Shown here in pieces: positions 26,550 through 35,561 of a stretch of 63,730 nucleotides of DNA. Source of the DNA: an uncultured Bacteroidota bacterium (lineage in GTDB: Bacteria; Bacteroidota; Bacteroidia; Bacteroidales; UBA12077); the NCBI GenBank assembly GCA_913055635.1, contig CAJXLK010000026.1, positions 1 through 63,730 of the forward strand, given 5' to 3'. Each line of letters starts with the position of its first letter. Position 1 is the first letter of the stretch. The notes under the pieces were generated by a model. The model searched no databases and was not told the DNA's origin. It saw only the letters and a program-made list of their open reading frames with translations. A program made the position numbers and the translations under genes.

Positions 26550-27779
26550 TTATTCAAATTCCTTAAAGGTGGCTTTGATTTTTTCCATGGCATCGCGCAG
26601 TTGCTCTTCGGTGATGATCAGGGGAGGGGCAAAGCGGATGATGTCGCCATGGGTGGGTTTGGCCAGCACGCCATGCTCTTTCATGGCCACACAGACATCC
26701 CAGGCGGTTTTACCGTTTTTGGGTTTGATCACCACGGCATTGAGCAGGCCTTTACCACGGACTTCAGAGATCATCTCACTTTGGATGCTCTTGAATTCCT
26801 CGCGGAAGATTTTTCCCAGTCTTTCTGCGTTTTCGGCCAGGTTTTCTTCTTTGATCACATCCAGTGCGGCGATGGCCACGCGAGCGGCCAGCGGACTGCC
26901 ACCGAAGGTAGAGCCATGTTCACCGGGTTGAATGGTCAGCATGACCGGATCGTCGGCCAGCACGGCTGAGACAGGATACAGGCCACCGGAGATGGCTTTG
27001 CCCAGGATCAGTACATCGGGGCGAACCCCTTCATGGTCGCAGGCCAGCATTTTGCCGGTGCGGGCAATGCCCGACTGGACCTCATCGGCCATGAACAGGA
27101 CATTGTATTTTTGACACAGCTCATAGGCTTTTTTCAGGTACCCATCGTCAGGTATATTCACACCAGCCTCGCCCTGGATGGGCTCGACCAGGAAGCCGGC
27201 TACATTGGGATCCTGAAGCTCTTTTTCCAGGGCTTCGGTGTCATTGTAAGGGATGGTTACAAATCCCGGGGTATAAGGGCCATAGTCGGCACGGGCATCG
27301 GGATCGGTCGACATCGATACAATGGTGATGGTACGGCCGTGGAAATTGTCCTCTACTACAACGATTTTCGCCTGGTTCTGCGGAATGCCCTTTTTCTTAT
27401 ATGCCCACTTGCGGCAAAGCTTGATGGCCGTCTCATCAGCTTCAGCACCCGTGTTCATGGGCAATACCTTGTCATAACCAAAATATTTGGTCACGTATTC
27501 TTCGTATTCGCCAAGTACACTGTTGTAAAATGCCCTTGAGGTTAAAGAAAGCTTCTGAGCCTGCTCGGTCAGGGCCTGTACAATTCTCGGATGGTTGTGC
27601 CCCTGGTTCAGGGCAGAGTAGGAGGAAAGGAAATCATAATACTGTTTGCCTTCAACATCCCATACATGAACACCTTCTCCTTTGTCCAGTACAACCGGCA
27701 GTGGATGATAATTGTGTGCCCCGTATTGCTCTTCTCTTTTCATGAAATCTTGTGTGGTCATAGACGTGGTTGTTGCCAT
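26550..27779 (-). CDS. rocD: Ornithine--oxo-acid aminotransferase
   Basis: Class III PLP aminotransferase of 409 residues that converts ornithine and 2-oxoglutarate to glutamate semialdehyde and glutamate. The N-terminal [13 protein letters not shown] is characteristic of ornithine aminotransferase; other marks are [34 protein letters not shown] and the PLP-binding Lys in [11 protein letters not shown] chose ATG 27779 ([12 protein letters not shown]) over the upstream ATG at 27827. With an arginase or similar enzyme elsewhere, it would feed arginine nitrogen and carbon into glutamate, so it may serve the cyanophycin locus 5 kb away. Confidence 0.95.
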   Translation of the reverse strand: MATTTSMTTQDFMKREEQYGAHNYHPLPVVLDKGEGVHVWDVEGKQYYDFLSSYSALNQGHNHPRIVQALTEQAQKLSLTSRAFYNSVLGEYEEYVTKYFGYDKVLPMNTGAEADETAIKLCRKWAYKKKGIPQNQAKIVVVEDNFHGRTITIVSMSTDPDARADYGPYTPGFVTIPYNDTEALEKELQDPNVAGFLVEPIQGEAGVNIPDDGYLKKAYELCQKYNVLFMADEVQSGIARTGKMLACDHEGVRPDVLILGKAISGGLYPVSAVLADDPVMLTIQPGEHGSTFGGSPLAARVAIAALDVIKEENLAENAERLGKIFREEFKSIQSEMISEVRGKGLLNAVVIKPKNGKTAWDVCVAMKEHGVLAKPTHGDIIRFAPPLIITEEQLRDAMEKIKATFKEFE

Positions 27780-27977
27780 AGCCCTTTTATTTTTAGCGGT
27801 TAACATTTGATTCGATTGGAAGCACAATCTTAAGCAAAAGTTTTTTGATTGTCAAATGCCAGCAGAGGAATTTTAAGGCTTATGGCCTTTTTTACAACAT
27901 ATTATAAATATACAGGTGAAGTGGGCTTTTATGAGGGTTTTTTAGACTTAGCACTTCATGATGTGCTGTAGAAATGT

Positions 27978-27985
27978 TATCTTTG
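27978..27985 (+). promoter_or_regulatory. Putative -7 promoter element for the DUF4293 gene
   Basis: TATCTTTG matches TAnnTTTG 15 bases before the ATG at 28001. The promoter position rules out the alternative start at 27974. Just upstream, AGCAC and GTGCT arms form a small inverted repeat around 27950-27967. Confidence 0.55.
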
Positions 27986-28000
27986 TGGCAAAAAGGCAAC

Positions 28001-28462
28001 ATGATACAAAGAATACAAACCCTCTACCTGTTCGTTTCTTTCATTTTGATGTTGATGATGTTCTTCTTCCCTCTGGCCGAACTGCTCCCGCAGGGTGGCG
28101 AAACCTACACTTTCCGCTTTGACGGTCTATATTACCAGGATTCAACCACCATATACTATCAGGCAATTCCCCCGATCATTTTGCTGTCAGTGATTACCCT
28201 GCTGAACTTCATCACCATCTTCCTCTACAAAAGACGCATCATCCAGATGCGCATCAGCTTTATCAATATCCTTTTGATGTTGGGCTATGTGGGGCTGCTG
28301 TATTTTTATGTGAGCGATTTTTCCAATCGCCTGGAAGCAGAAACGGTGAGTTACCGCATTTTTGATGTCTTCCCGGTTGCTGCTGCCATTTTGACTTATT
28401 TGGCCATTCGCGCCATAGGAAAGGATGAAGCTTTAATCCGTTCGATTGATCGGATCAGATAA
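28001..28462 (+). CDS. DUF4293 membrane protein
   Basis: Small integral membrane protein of 153 residues with four hydrophobic segments (about 5-22, 54-76, 86-105 and 120-140). MIQRIQTLYLF at the start and the four-helix plan are typical of DUF4293, a family of unknown function found in Bacteroidota. A tight promoter match precedes it, giving a leader of only a few bases. It stands alone between minus-strand genes. Confidence 0.85.
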   Translation: MIQRIQTLYLFVSFILMLMMFFFPLAELLPQGGETYTFRFDGLYYQDSTTIYYQAIPPIILLSVITLLNFITIFLYKRRIIQMRISFINILLMLGYVGLLYFYVSDFSNRLEAETVSYRIFDVFPVAAAILTYLAIRAIGKDEALIRSIDRIR

Positions 28463-28565
28463 CCAAAAACCCCCTCCATTTGCGGATATTGGAACGGATG
28501 GATGGCTCCTTCCTCCTGTCAGGTTTGTTTGCCGGTCTTAAATGGCATGATCCGCCCGGGGTGCA

Positions 28566-29036
28566 CTAAAACACCTCCATATCTTCCGGATCAGTGATTT
28601 TCTCGCAATAATGACACTTTAAGGCTACCTTTTCCTTGTCCTTGGGCAGGACATAAAATGCGGTGTTGACATGGTCATTATTGGTGATGCAATTGGGGTT
28701 GCCACATTTGGCAATGCCTTTGATCTTTTCCGGGACTTGCACCTCACTTTTTTCGGTGACCTTGAAATTTTTGATGATGTTTAGCTTGGCGTGGGGTGCG
28801 ATCAGGGCAATTTTATTGATGTCTTCATCCTTGAAAAAGACTTCCGAGAGTTTGATGATCGCTTTGTGGCCAAGTTTTTTGCTTTCCAGGTTGGTACCGA
28901 AGGTGATTTGGGTGGTGATTTTATCCAGCCCCAGGATAGCGATGACTTTGAACAGGTGTTTGGCCGGGACATGATCGATCACCGTGCCATTTCTAATGGC
29001 GCTGACCTGAAGTTTTGGTTTGCTGCTGTCTGCCAT
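28566..29036 (-). CDS. pyrI: Aspartate carbamoyltransferase regulatory subunit
   Basis: PyrI of 156 residues, the allosteric nucleotide-binding subunit of aspartate transcarbamoylase. The N-terminal allosteric domain (VSAIRNGTVIDHVPA, LGLDK) is followed by the zinc domain with four Cys (KCGNPNC and LKCHYC), which contacts PyrB. It starts 18 bases after pyrB, as is usual for this pair. Confidence 0.97.
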   Translation of the reverse strand: MADSSKPKLQVSAIRNGTVIDHVPAKHLFKVIAILGLDKITTQITFGTNLESKKLGHKAIIKLSEVFFKDEDINKIALIAPHAKLNIIKNFKVTEKSEVQVPEKIKGIAKCGNPNCITNNDHVNTAFYVLPKDKEKVALKCHYCEKITDPEDMEVF

Positions 29037-29054
29037 TGTTTCGATTTTTTTGGA

Positions 29055-29960
29055 TTAGAGACCCAGGATTGAACTCATGATGGCCATTCGGGTATACACC
29101 CCGTTAAGGGCCTGTGGAAAATAGTAGGCCTTTTTGTTTTCATCCACGTCATCATGGATTTCGTTGACCCGTGGAAGGGGGTGGAGAATGCGCAGATTGT
29201 CTTTGGTGCCTTCCAACATGCTGTTTCTAAGCACGTAGGAGTTTTTGGTCTTTTCGTATTCCATCGGATCGGAAAAACGTTCACGCTGAATCCGGGTCAT
29301 ATAAATGATGTCGGCATCACTTATGATATCAGTGAAATCGGTATGCTCGTGAAACTTCAATTTTTTCTCTTTCAAAAACATTTTATACTCTTCCGGGACT
29401 CTAAGTTCCGGTGGGGAGACAAAGTGGTAGGTGGTATTAAAATTGGACATGGCCATTAAAAGGGAATGGACGGTACGGCCGTACTTCAAATCCCCTACCA
29501 GAAAAAGGTTGAGGTCATCGAGTTTTCCCTGGGTTTGGCGGATTGAATAGAGATCCAGCAGGGTTTGGGTAGGATGCTGGTTGGCGCCGTCGCCGGCGTT
29601 AATCACCGGTACATCGGCTACCTCACTGGCATACCGGGCACTGCCTTCCAGGGGATGGCGCATAATGATCAGATCACAGTAATTGTTGACGGTTTTGATG
29701 GTATCCTTCAGTGATTCGCCCTTTTGGACACTTGAACTGTCCTTGCTGGCAAAACCAATTACTTTACCTCCCAGGCGGCTGATGGCACTCTCAAAACTCA
29801 GCCGGGTCCGGGTGGAGGGTTCGAAAAAAAGGCTGGCAATCACCTTGCCTTCCAACAGGGGCTGATGGGGATTTCTTTCAAAATCCTCCGCCCGGTCCAG
29901 GGTATTGATGATATCCGCCTTGGAGTAATCATCGATGGAAATGAGGCTTTTGTCTTTCAT
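29055..29960 (-). CDS. pyrB: Aspartate carbamoyltransferase catalytic subunit
   Basis: PyrB of 301 residues condenses carbamoyl phosphate and aspartate to carbamoyl aspartate in pyrimidine synthesis. Carbamoyl-phosphate motif [14 protein letters not shown], the swinging loop SSVQKGES, the [17 protein letters not shown] motif and [11 protein letters not shown] are present, with [10 protein letters not shown] near the end. ATG 29960 ([14 protein letters not shown]) fits the family start; ATG 29972 is an alternative. It is cotranscribed with pyrI. Confidence 0.97.
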   Translation of the reverse strand: MKDKSLISIDDYSKADIINTLDRAEDFERNPHQPLLEGKVIASLFFEPSTRTRLSFESAISRLGGKVIGFASKDSSSVQKGESLKDTIKTVNNYCDLIIMRHPLEGSARYASEVADVPVINAGDGANQHPTQTLLDLYSIRQTQGKLDDLNLFLVGDLKYGRTVHSLLMAMSNFNTTYHFVSPPELRVPEEYKMFLKEKKLKFHEHTDFTDIISDADIIYMTRIQRERFSDPMEYEKTKNSYVLRNSMLEGTKDNLRILHPLPRVNEIHDDVDENKKAYYFPQALNGVYTRMAIMSSILGL

Positions 29961-30043
29961 GCGGCGATTCATTTTTGGAGGATAAAATTAAACACTCTGG
30001 TGGATTAAATCGAATCATCTTTTTCGATTTTTATAACAATTTA

Positions 30044-30670
30044 TTAAACATTCCGGATGATGGATTGATCAAGGGGTTTAAGCCGGATCTCCGGAATGGT
30101 TTGGAAAAGTTCGCTCAGTTGTTCCTGTCGGCTTTGCCGCAGGGCGAGGGTAAATCTGCATATTTCGGTAAATTCCCGCTTTTCCGGGGGGATTTGGTGT
30201 TCATCCAGGATGCGCATGACCTGGTTTATTTTGTCATAGTTAAATTCCAACAGGTATAACGAATGCACCCTTTGAGTTATGATGCGGGCATGGTCGAGGG
30301 TTGTGGCGGCAGCGGTTTTATAGGCGCGAATCAGCCCGCTGGTGCCCAGTAAGGTGCCACCGAAATAGCGGACCACAACAACCAGGACATTGGTCAGGTT
30401 GTGCGAGATGATCTGGCCGTAAATGGGTTTGCCTGCCGTCGAGGAAGGTTCCCCGTCGTCATTCATACGGTATAGCTCCATATCCGGTCCCAGCCTGTAT
30501 GCGTAGCAGTGGTGGCGCGCATCATGGTATTGGCTTTTTAATTCCTGGAGGTGTTCCTTGACTTGATCCTCGGAGTGGGCCGGGCGGGCAAAGCCAAGGA
30601 ATTTGCTTCCCTTTTCCTTGTAGCTTCCTTCTGCAGGAGCAGAGATGGTGAGAAATTCATCCTTTTCCAT
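30044..30670 (-). CDS. YigZ/IMPACT family protein
   Basis: Protein of 208 residues with the UPF0029 (IMPACT) N-terminal domain: GSKFLGFA, HHCYAYRLG, NDDGEPSSTAGKPIYGQI and VVVVRYFGGTLLGTSGLIRAY. A DUF1949-type C-terminal domain covers about 140-205. Bacterial YigZ proteins have no agreed reaction; the IMPACT domain has been connected with translation control. It begins six bases after the permease gene, so both lie in one unit. Confidence 0.93.
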   Translation of the reverse strand: MEKDEFLTISAPAEGSYKEKGSKFLGFARPAHSEDQVKEHLQELKSQYHDARHHCYAYRLGPDMELYRMNDDGEPSSTAGKPIYGQIISHNLTNVLVVVVRYFGGTLLGTSGLIRAYKTAAATTLDHARIITQRVHSLYLLEFNYDKINQVMRILDEHQIPPEKREFTEICRFTLALRQSRQEQLSELFQTIPEIRLKPLDQSIIRNV

Positions 30671-30676
30671 AGCCGG

Positions 30677-31564
30677 TCAGGTTGCGGTATAGGATAAAAT
30701 GTAGATGGCCACAAACGAGAGCACAATGCCGGCCCAGTTCAAGAACGTCAGCTTTTCACGAAATACCAGCAATCCGAGAATCACCGAAAGCCCGACGATC
30801 CCAATGTTGTTGATGCCAAAAACCACCGAACCGTCGATCGGGGTTCCCGAAGGGGTTTTATGGTTAAGGGCCAGGATCAGGAAATAGATCGACCCGTAAT
30901 TGCCAATGCCCAGCAGACTCCCCAGCATCAGGGTTCTTGGCTTGAAAAGAGAGCGGAACGAGGTGCCCTGGAGGATATTGGTAGCCAGACCTATTATAGC
31001 AGCCATCGAAAACAAAATGGCCGAAAACAATGTGGAGCTGCCATCTTCAATGTATTTAAACTGGGCCAGCTTGATGATCGAATCGATCACTCCCATCCCC
31101 AAAAAAAGAATCAGCGGCAGGTAAAGGTTCCGCGGATCAAAATCAATTTTTCTTTTGCGGTACACCGTGAAAAATACGGCAAACAGGGCTGTAACGATCC
31201 CAATGAGCTTGAGGTTGGTGATGTGGTCGGCCGGATCGTACAAAAGGGAAAACGAGATGGGAATGATCACCGACATTTTACTGGCTACTGTTGTGATGGC
31301 AATGCCTACCTTTTGAGAGGACTTGCCAATCAAAACAAAACCAATCACAAACAAAATCCCGATGGTAATGGCATAAGGAAACCAGGGATTGGCATATATG
31401 GGGAAGAATCCGGGATCATAATTGCTGATGGAAAAACCCAAAATGGAGGCAATGATGTAATTGATGATGATCACATCAAAATTCCTGATCCCGTATCGAT
31501 CAACGTATTTAAAGATCACAAAGAGCGAAGTGGAAGAAAGAATGCTCAATATCAAAAATATCAT
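30677..31564 (-). CDS. EamA/DMT-type permease
   Basis: Drug/metabolite transporter family membrane protein of 295 residues with about ten hydrophobic segments in two halves, the second ending IYILSYTAT. The family exports or imports amino acids, sugars or other metabolites; no residue here fixes the substrate. It is followed at once by the YigZ gene. It is preceded by the dnaA terminator region on the same strand. Confidence 0.8.
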   Translation of the reverse strand: MIFLILSILSSTSLFVIFKYVDRYGIRNFDVIIINYIIASILGFSISNYDPGFFPIYANPWFPYAITIGILFVIGFVLIGKSSQKVGIAITTVASKMSVIIPISFSLLYDPADHITNLKLIGIVTALFAVFFTVYRKRKIDFDPRNLYLPLILFLGMGVIDSIIKLAQFKYIEDGSSTLFSAILFSMAAIIGLATNILQGTSFRSLFKPRTLMLGSLLGIGNYGSIYFLILALNHKTPSGTPIDGSVVFGINNIGIVGLSVILGLLVFREKLTFLNWAGIVLSFVAIYILSYTAT

Positions 31565-31637
31565 AGGCCAGAGACGATATTGCGATGCTTGGTTGCTTTA
31601 AAAATTAATCAGGGCAAAGCTAAGGCCTATTGGGTAG

Positions 31638-31673
31638 AAAAAAAACAGGTTCTTGTCGGGGAGAACCTGTTTT
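31638..31673 (-). terminator. Intrinsic terminator after dnaA
   Basis: Arms AACAGGTTCT (31644-31653) and AGAACCTGTT (31662-31671) with a short loop. On the minus strand a run of T follows the stem, 28 bases past the dnaA stop. Confidence 0.85.
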
Positions 31674-31700
31674 CCAGCATCGGTAAGTGTCGTGTTGTGT

Positions 31701-33134
31701 TCATATCTTTAATTTTTTCTCAATGTTATCGACCGTCTGCTTAAAGCGTTTGTCGGTGTCAACCAGGTTGTTGACTGTTTTGCAGGCGTGCAGCACAGTG
31801 GCATGATCCTTGCCTCCTATTTGAGAGCCAATGGATGCCAGGGAGGCTTTGGTCATTGATTTGGAGAAATACATCGCAATTTGCCTGGCCTGAACGATTT
31901 CCCTCTTGCGGGTTTTGGAATGCAACTGGTCGGGCGAAATATCAAAATAATCGCAGACAATCTTCTGGATGTAATCCACCGATATTTCTTTCTTGGAATT
32001 TTTAACCAGCTTGTCGATCACCTGTTTGGCCAGGGAGATGTTGATTTCTTTTTTGTTCAGGGTCGATTGGGCCAGCAGGGAGATAAGGGCTCCCTCCAGC
32101 TCCCTGATGTTGATGGTAATGTTAGAGGCGATGTATTCAATGATGTCATCTTTCATTTCGATGCCATCATGATAAATTTTGTGGCGCAGAATCTTCAGGC
32201 GGGTGTCGAAGTCCGGTGCCTGAAGGTCAGCAGACAAACCCCATTTGAAGCGTGAAAGCAGCCGCTGTTCGATGCCCTGCATTTCAATCGGGGGCTTATC
32301 GGAAGTCAGGATCAATTGCTTGCCGGTTTGATGTAAATGATTGAAGATATGGAAGAATATTTCCTGGGTTTTTTCCTTTCCGGCCAGCTCATGGATGTCA
32401 TCAATGATCAGCACGTCGATCATTTGGTAAAAGTGCAGGAAATCGTTCTGGTTGTTGTTGCGTACCGACTCCACAAACTGGGTCTGAAATTTATGGGAGT
32501 TGACGTAAAGCACCGTTTTTTCCGGGAAACGCTCCTTAACCTTAATACCAATGGCCTGGGAAAGATGGGTTTTCCCCAGTCCTGAATCCCCGTAAATGAA
32601 CAATGGATTGAAAGCCGTTCCCCCCGGATTTTCTGCTACCGCTTCGCCGGCCGATCGCGCCAATCGATTGCATTCCCCCTCAATGAAATTGGTGAAGGAG
32701 TTGTCCGGATTGAGCCGCGGATCTACATGCAGCTTTTTGATGCCGGGAATGACAAAGGGATTTTTGATGGAATTTTCCTCGGTCTTCAAGGGCACGGTAA
32801 CCGGCTTGTTGTTGAGTTGGGTCTTATTGTTGGTCGGGAATTTTACCGTTGTAGGCTTCTGTTTTCGTGACGTATTGTTCTCCATCACTACGCTATACTC
32901 CAGTTTTGCTTGATTCCCCAATTCCTTGCGCAACGTCTTGCGTAGGATGTCAATATACTGCTCCTCTAAGTATTCGTAAAAGAACGGGCTGGGTACCTGG
33001 ATGGTCAAAACATTGTTTTCCAGCTTTAAGGGAACTATGGGCTCAAACCACGTACGGTAGCTGATTGCCGGAACATTATCTTTTATGATCTCAAGACAGC
33101 GGTTCCAAACTTCGACGTGTTTTTGATCGTTCAT
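31701..33134 (-). CDS. dnaA: Chromosomal replication initiator protein
   Basis: DnaA of 477 residues. Domain I at about 1-85, a linker, the AAA+ domain III from about 145 with Walker A GDSGLGKT (182-189) and Walker B LIIDDIHEL, and domain IV at the C-terminus with the DNA-binding signature ending GGKDHATVLHACK. It binds DnaA boxes at oriC to open the origin. The gene stands alone: dnaN is not next to it, common in Bacteroidota. Confidence 0.98.
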   Translation of the reverse strand: MNDQKHVEVWNRCLEIIKDNVPAISYRTWFEPIVPLKLENNVLTIQVPSPFFYEYLEEQYIDILRKTLRKELGNQAKLEYSVVMENNTSRKQKPTTVKFPTNNKTQLNNKPVTVPLKTEENSIKNPFVIPGIKKLHVDPRLNPDNSFTNFIEGECNRLARSAGEAVAENPGGTAFNPLFIYGDSGLGKTHLSQAIGIKVKERFPEKTVLYVNSHKFQTQFVESVRNNNQNDFLHFYQMIDVLIIDDIHELAGKEKTQEIFFHIFNHLHQTGKQLILTSDKPPIEMQGIEQRLLSRFKWGLSADLQAPDFDTRLKILRHKIYHDGIEMKDDIIEYIASNITINIRELEGALISLLAQSTLNKKEINISLAKQVIDKLVKNSKKEISVDYIQKIVCDYFDISPDQLHSKTRKREIVQARQIAMYFSKSMTKASLASIGSQIGGKDHATVLHACKTVNNLVDTDKRFKQTVDNIEKKLKI

Positions 33135-33424
33135 TTACTTTTAGGTATTTAAAAATTTCCACAATGATTTTGTTCTCTAACAAATGTGGGAAAAAATTCT
33201 TTAAAAAAAAACGCAGTTGCGTTTGTTATTTTGGCGAAAATTATATGGTTTTTTAAGTCAGCTCACTATTTTTTTAAATTTCTGCAATTTTTTTATTTCT
33301 TTGTATATCAGTGTTTTACACAGAAAACGTTTTAAATTATTGTTAATTAAATCAATATTCAATTTAATTCAAGTGAAGCAATAAAATGTCCCTGGATCGG
33401 TAAGTATAAATACCTATTCGCGGT
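33135..33424. other. AT-rich gap upstream of dnaA
   Basis: A 290-base, strongly AT-rich gap between dnaA and the MCE gene. Weak DnaA-box-like words occur (ATTTCCACA near 33156, TTTTACACA near 33312) but no perfect TTATNCACA cluster. It holds the dnaA promoter and could include part of an origin, but the evidence is thin. Confidence 0.3.
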
Positions 33425-34366
33425 TTAATTTTTCTTTCCAAATACGGAGATGTGGATATATCTGCCGGGATTCTCCTTCATATCGCGCATCAGGGTATTC
33501 ATATTTTTGGTGGTTTCTTTCAGGTTGATATAAAGGGAGTCGTCCGTGGCCATCATCCCCAGGGTGCCCTTTCCTTTTTTTATACCCATAAGCAGGCTGT
33601 CGGTGGAAGCCAGGGTATTTTCCAGGTGGAAGAGGGTTTGGTTGAGATTGGCCTTTCTGAGGGAATCGGAAATATCCGAGAGGTTGTTCAAAGAATTGGC
33701 GATTTGCTGGTTGTGATCTTTCAGGTTGCTGGTCACCGATGCCGCGTCATTAACGATGCCATTAATTTGTTGGTGGTTCTGGCTCAGCATTTGATTCAGC
33801 TTCTGGGAACTTTGGCGGAGGTTTGCGCTGGTTTGGTGAATATTGGAGATGGAGTGGCGAATATTGTTGCGTGTCAGGTGATCGAATACCATCAGCACCG
33901 AATCCAGCGAGGAGATGACTTTTTCAGCCCGGCTTTTGATGGGTTGAATTTCGGTATAGATTTGTTCGGTAACACTGGCTTCCAAACCTGTAGGAAGGGT
34001 ATCGCCGCTGGAATAATAGGTTTGGCCGTTGGAGAATTTAAGTTTAATGGCTTTGGTGCCCATCAAATCTGCATTATAGATGACAGACTTTGAATTTTTG
34101 GGGATTTTCAGATTTTTACGAAGGGTGAAGCGAACCAGAAGCCGGTTGCTCGGGTCGTCAGTCAGCCGTATATTTTCAACCAGGCCCACTTCATAACCAT
34201 TGAGGTATACCGGGCTCGCCTCTTCGAGGCCTCCGATTTCGTTGTACAGGGCATAGTAATGGTCGGTGTCTTTGAGGATGTTTTTGCCTTTCAAAAAGTT
34301 GATGCCCCATATCAATAAGGCAATAAGGAAAGTGGCAATTAATCCTATTTTGAGTTCTTTGGACAT
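33425..34366 (-). CDS. MlaD/MCE-family lipid transport protein
   Basis: Protein of 313 residues with one N-terminal membrane helix (about 8-25) and an MCE domain at about 38-120 (YYALYNEIGGLEEASPVYLNGYEVGLVENI, cut here by variation). A long helical part follows at about 140-300 with many Asn, Gln and Ser. MCE proteins of this type hold lipids in transit between inner and outer membranes. It starts 11 bases after the amidase gene and is the second gene of that unit. The usual MlaE/MlaF partners are not in this window. Confidence 0.92.
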   Translation of the reverse strand: MSKELKIGLIATFLIALLIWGINFLKGKNILKDTDHYYALYNEIGGLEEASPVYLNGYEVGLVENIRLTDDPSNRLLVRFTLRKNLKIPKNSKSVIYNADLMGTKAIKLKFSNGQTYYSSGDTLPTGLEASVTEQIYTEIQPIKSRAEKVISSLDSVLMVFDHLTRNNIRHSISNIHQTSANLRQSSQKLNQMLSQNHQQINGIVNDAASVTSNLKDHNQQIANSLNNLSDISDSLRKANLNQTLFHLENTLASTDSLLMGIKKGKGTLGMMATDDSLYINLKETTKNMNTLMRDMKENPGRYIHISVFGKKN

Positions 34367-34377
34367 ATCTTCAGGGA

Positions 34378-35496
34378 TTATTGATCATTGATTTTACTTA
34401 GGGCTTTATCCACCGGAATGGTGGTTCGATTTTGAAAGGCAACGATGAAGGCCCCCGGAAAATCATCCCGGAGCTTTTTCTTCATTTTTTCGGCCTGGCT
34501 GTAATCCTGGAAATTTCCGATGGTATATTTATATTGTTCATCCGTTTGATGTTCCTCTACGTTGGTGTGGCCTTTGAAGTAGTCGGAGTCCAGGGGGATG
34601 GGATTCTGCGAAGCAGCCACCTGCACCTTAAACCGGATCGCATTTTTTGGGGAATTTTCCTTGAGGCTGTCCCCGGCCAGCATCACGCTCTGGCTTTCCA
34701 GTTTTTGTTTGTATTCCCCGAAGGCCTTGCCAATGGCCCGGGCAATATGGGAGCGCCCCTGCTCCGAGTTGAGGTATTTTTCCTGGCGGGGGTTGGACAA
34801 AAAACCGGCTTCTACCAATACCCGAGGCATCGAGGTTTTATAAAGGACCAAAAAACCGGCCTGCTTGACTCCCCGGTTTTTCATCGGGGTGACCTGTTTA
34901 AAATTTTTCTGTACGGAAGAGGCGAACTTTAAGCTTTGTTTTAAATAGGCATTTTGCATCAATGAAAAGATGATATAGGATTCGGCCGAATTCGGATCAA
35001 AACCTTCGTATTTGCGGGTATGATCTTCTTCATAGAGAATTGCGGCGTTTTCCTTTTTGGCCACTTCCAGATTGCTTTGGGTCTTGTGCAGGCCCATCAC
35101 ATAGGTTTCGGTGCCCCTGGCATGATGGTCGTCGTTGGCATTGATGTGAAGGGAAATAAAAAGATCGGCCTGATTCTTATTGGCAATTTCAGCCCTCCTG
35201 AAAAGGGGGATAAAGGTATCTGTCTTTCGTGTATAAATCACTTCTACTTCAGGAAACTGTTGTTTGATGTATTGGCCTAATTTCAGCCCAATATCGAGCA
35301 CAAGGTCCTTCTCATCAAGGATATCCCCTGGAGCCCCCGGGTCTTTGCCGCCATGACCCGGATCTATCACCACCTTTTTCAGCTCATAATGCGCCTTCTT
35401 CTGGGCTGAAACCGAACCCATCCCAATCCCAGCAATGAAAAAGAAAATGATCAGGAATATATCGAGTTTGGCATGAATTTTTAATTTCTTTCCCAT
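34378..35496 (-). CDS. N-acetylmuramoyl-L-alanine amidase, AmiC-like, with SPOR-like end
   Basis: Exported amidase_3 enzyme of 372 residues that cuts the bond between MurNAc and the stem peptide. A signal segment (about 15-32, ending SVSAQ) precedes the catalytic domain with VVIDPGHGGKDPG (zinc His), the second ligand Glu, LFISLHINAND (zinc His) and RVLVEAGFLSN (catalytic Glu). The last 75 residues (FKVQVAASQNPIPL, YKYTIGNFQDYSQAEKMKKKL) resemble a SPOR domain that binds denuded glycan. ATG 35496 fits a signal peptide and leaves room for the divergent promoter region; the longer frame would start at 35598 inside lptD. Cotranscribed with the MCE gene. Confidence 0.92.
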   Translation of the reverse strand: MGKKLKIHAKLDIFLIIFFFIAGIGMGSVSAQKKAHYELKKVVIDPGHGGKDPGAPGDILDEKDLVLDIGLKLGQYIKQQFPEVEVIYTRKTDTFIPLFRRAEIANKNQADLFISLHINANDDHHARGTETYVMGLHKTQSNLEVAKKENAAILYEEDHTRKYEGFDPNSAESYIIFSLMQNAYLKQSLKFASSVQKNFKQVTPMKNRGVKQAGFLVLYKTSMPRVLVEAGFLSNPRQEKYLNSEQGRSHIARAIGKAFGEYKQKLESQSVMLAGDSLKENSPKNAIRFKVQVAASQNPIPLDSDYFKGHTNVEEHQTDEQYKYTIGNFQDYSQAEKMKKKLRDDFPGAFIVAFQNRTTIPVDKALSKINDQ

Positions 35497-35516
35497 AACG
35501 AAACTAATATTTTCAT

Positions 35517-35524
35517 TAGCTTTG
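35517..35524 (+). promoter_or_regulatory. Putative -7 promoter element for lptD
   Basis: TAGCTTTG matches TAnnTTTG 37 bases before the TTG start of lptD. It lies only 18 bases from an opposite-strand site for the amidase operon (35543-35550), so the two promoters interleave. Confidence 0.5.
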
Positions 35525-35542
35525 ACCGGCCGTTTGATATTG

Positions 35543-35550
35543 CAAAAATA
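35543..35550 (-). promoter_or_regulatory. Putative -7 promoter element for the amidase-MCE operon
   Basis: On the minus strand this reads TATTTTTG, matching TAnnTTTG, 46 bases before the chosen amidase start at 35496. Confidence 0.5.
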
Positions 35551-35561
35551 GCACATAGAAA

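Noticed and set aside
33135-33424. Possible oriC beside dnaA
   Set aside because: The gap is AT-rich and has weak DnaA-box-like words, but no cluster of good boxes; dnaN and other origin genes are absent. GC skew over the whole chromosome would be needed.
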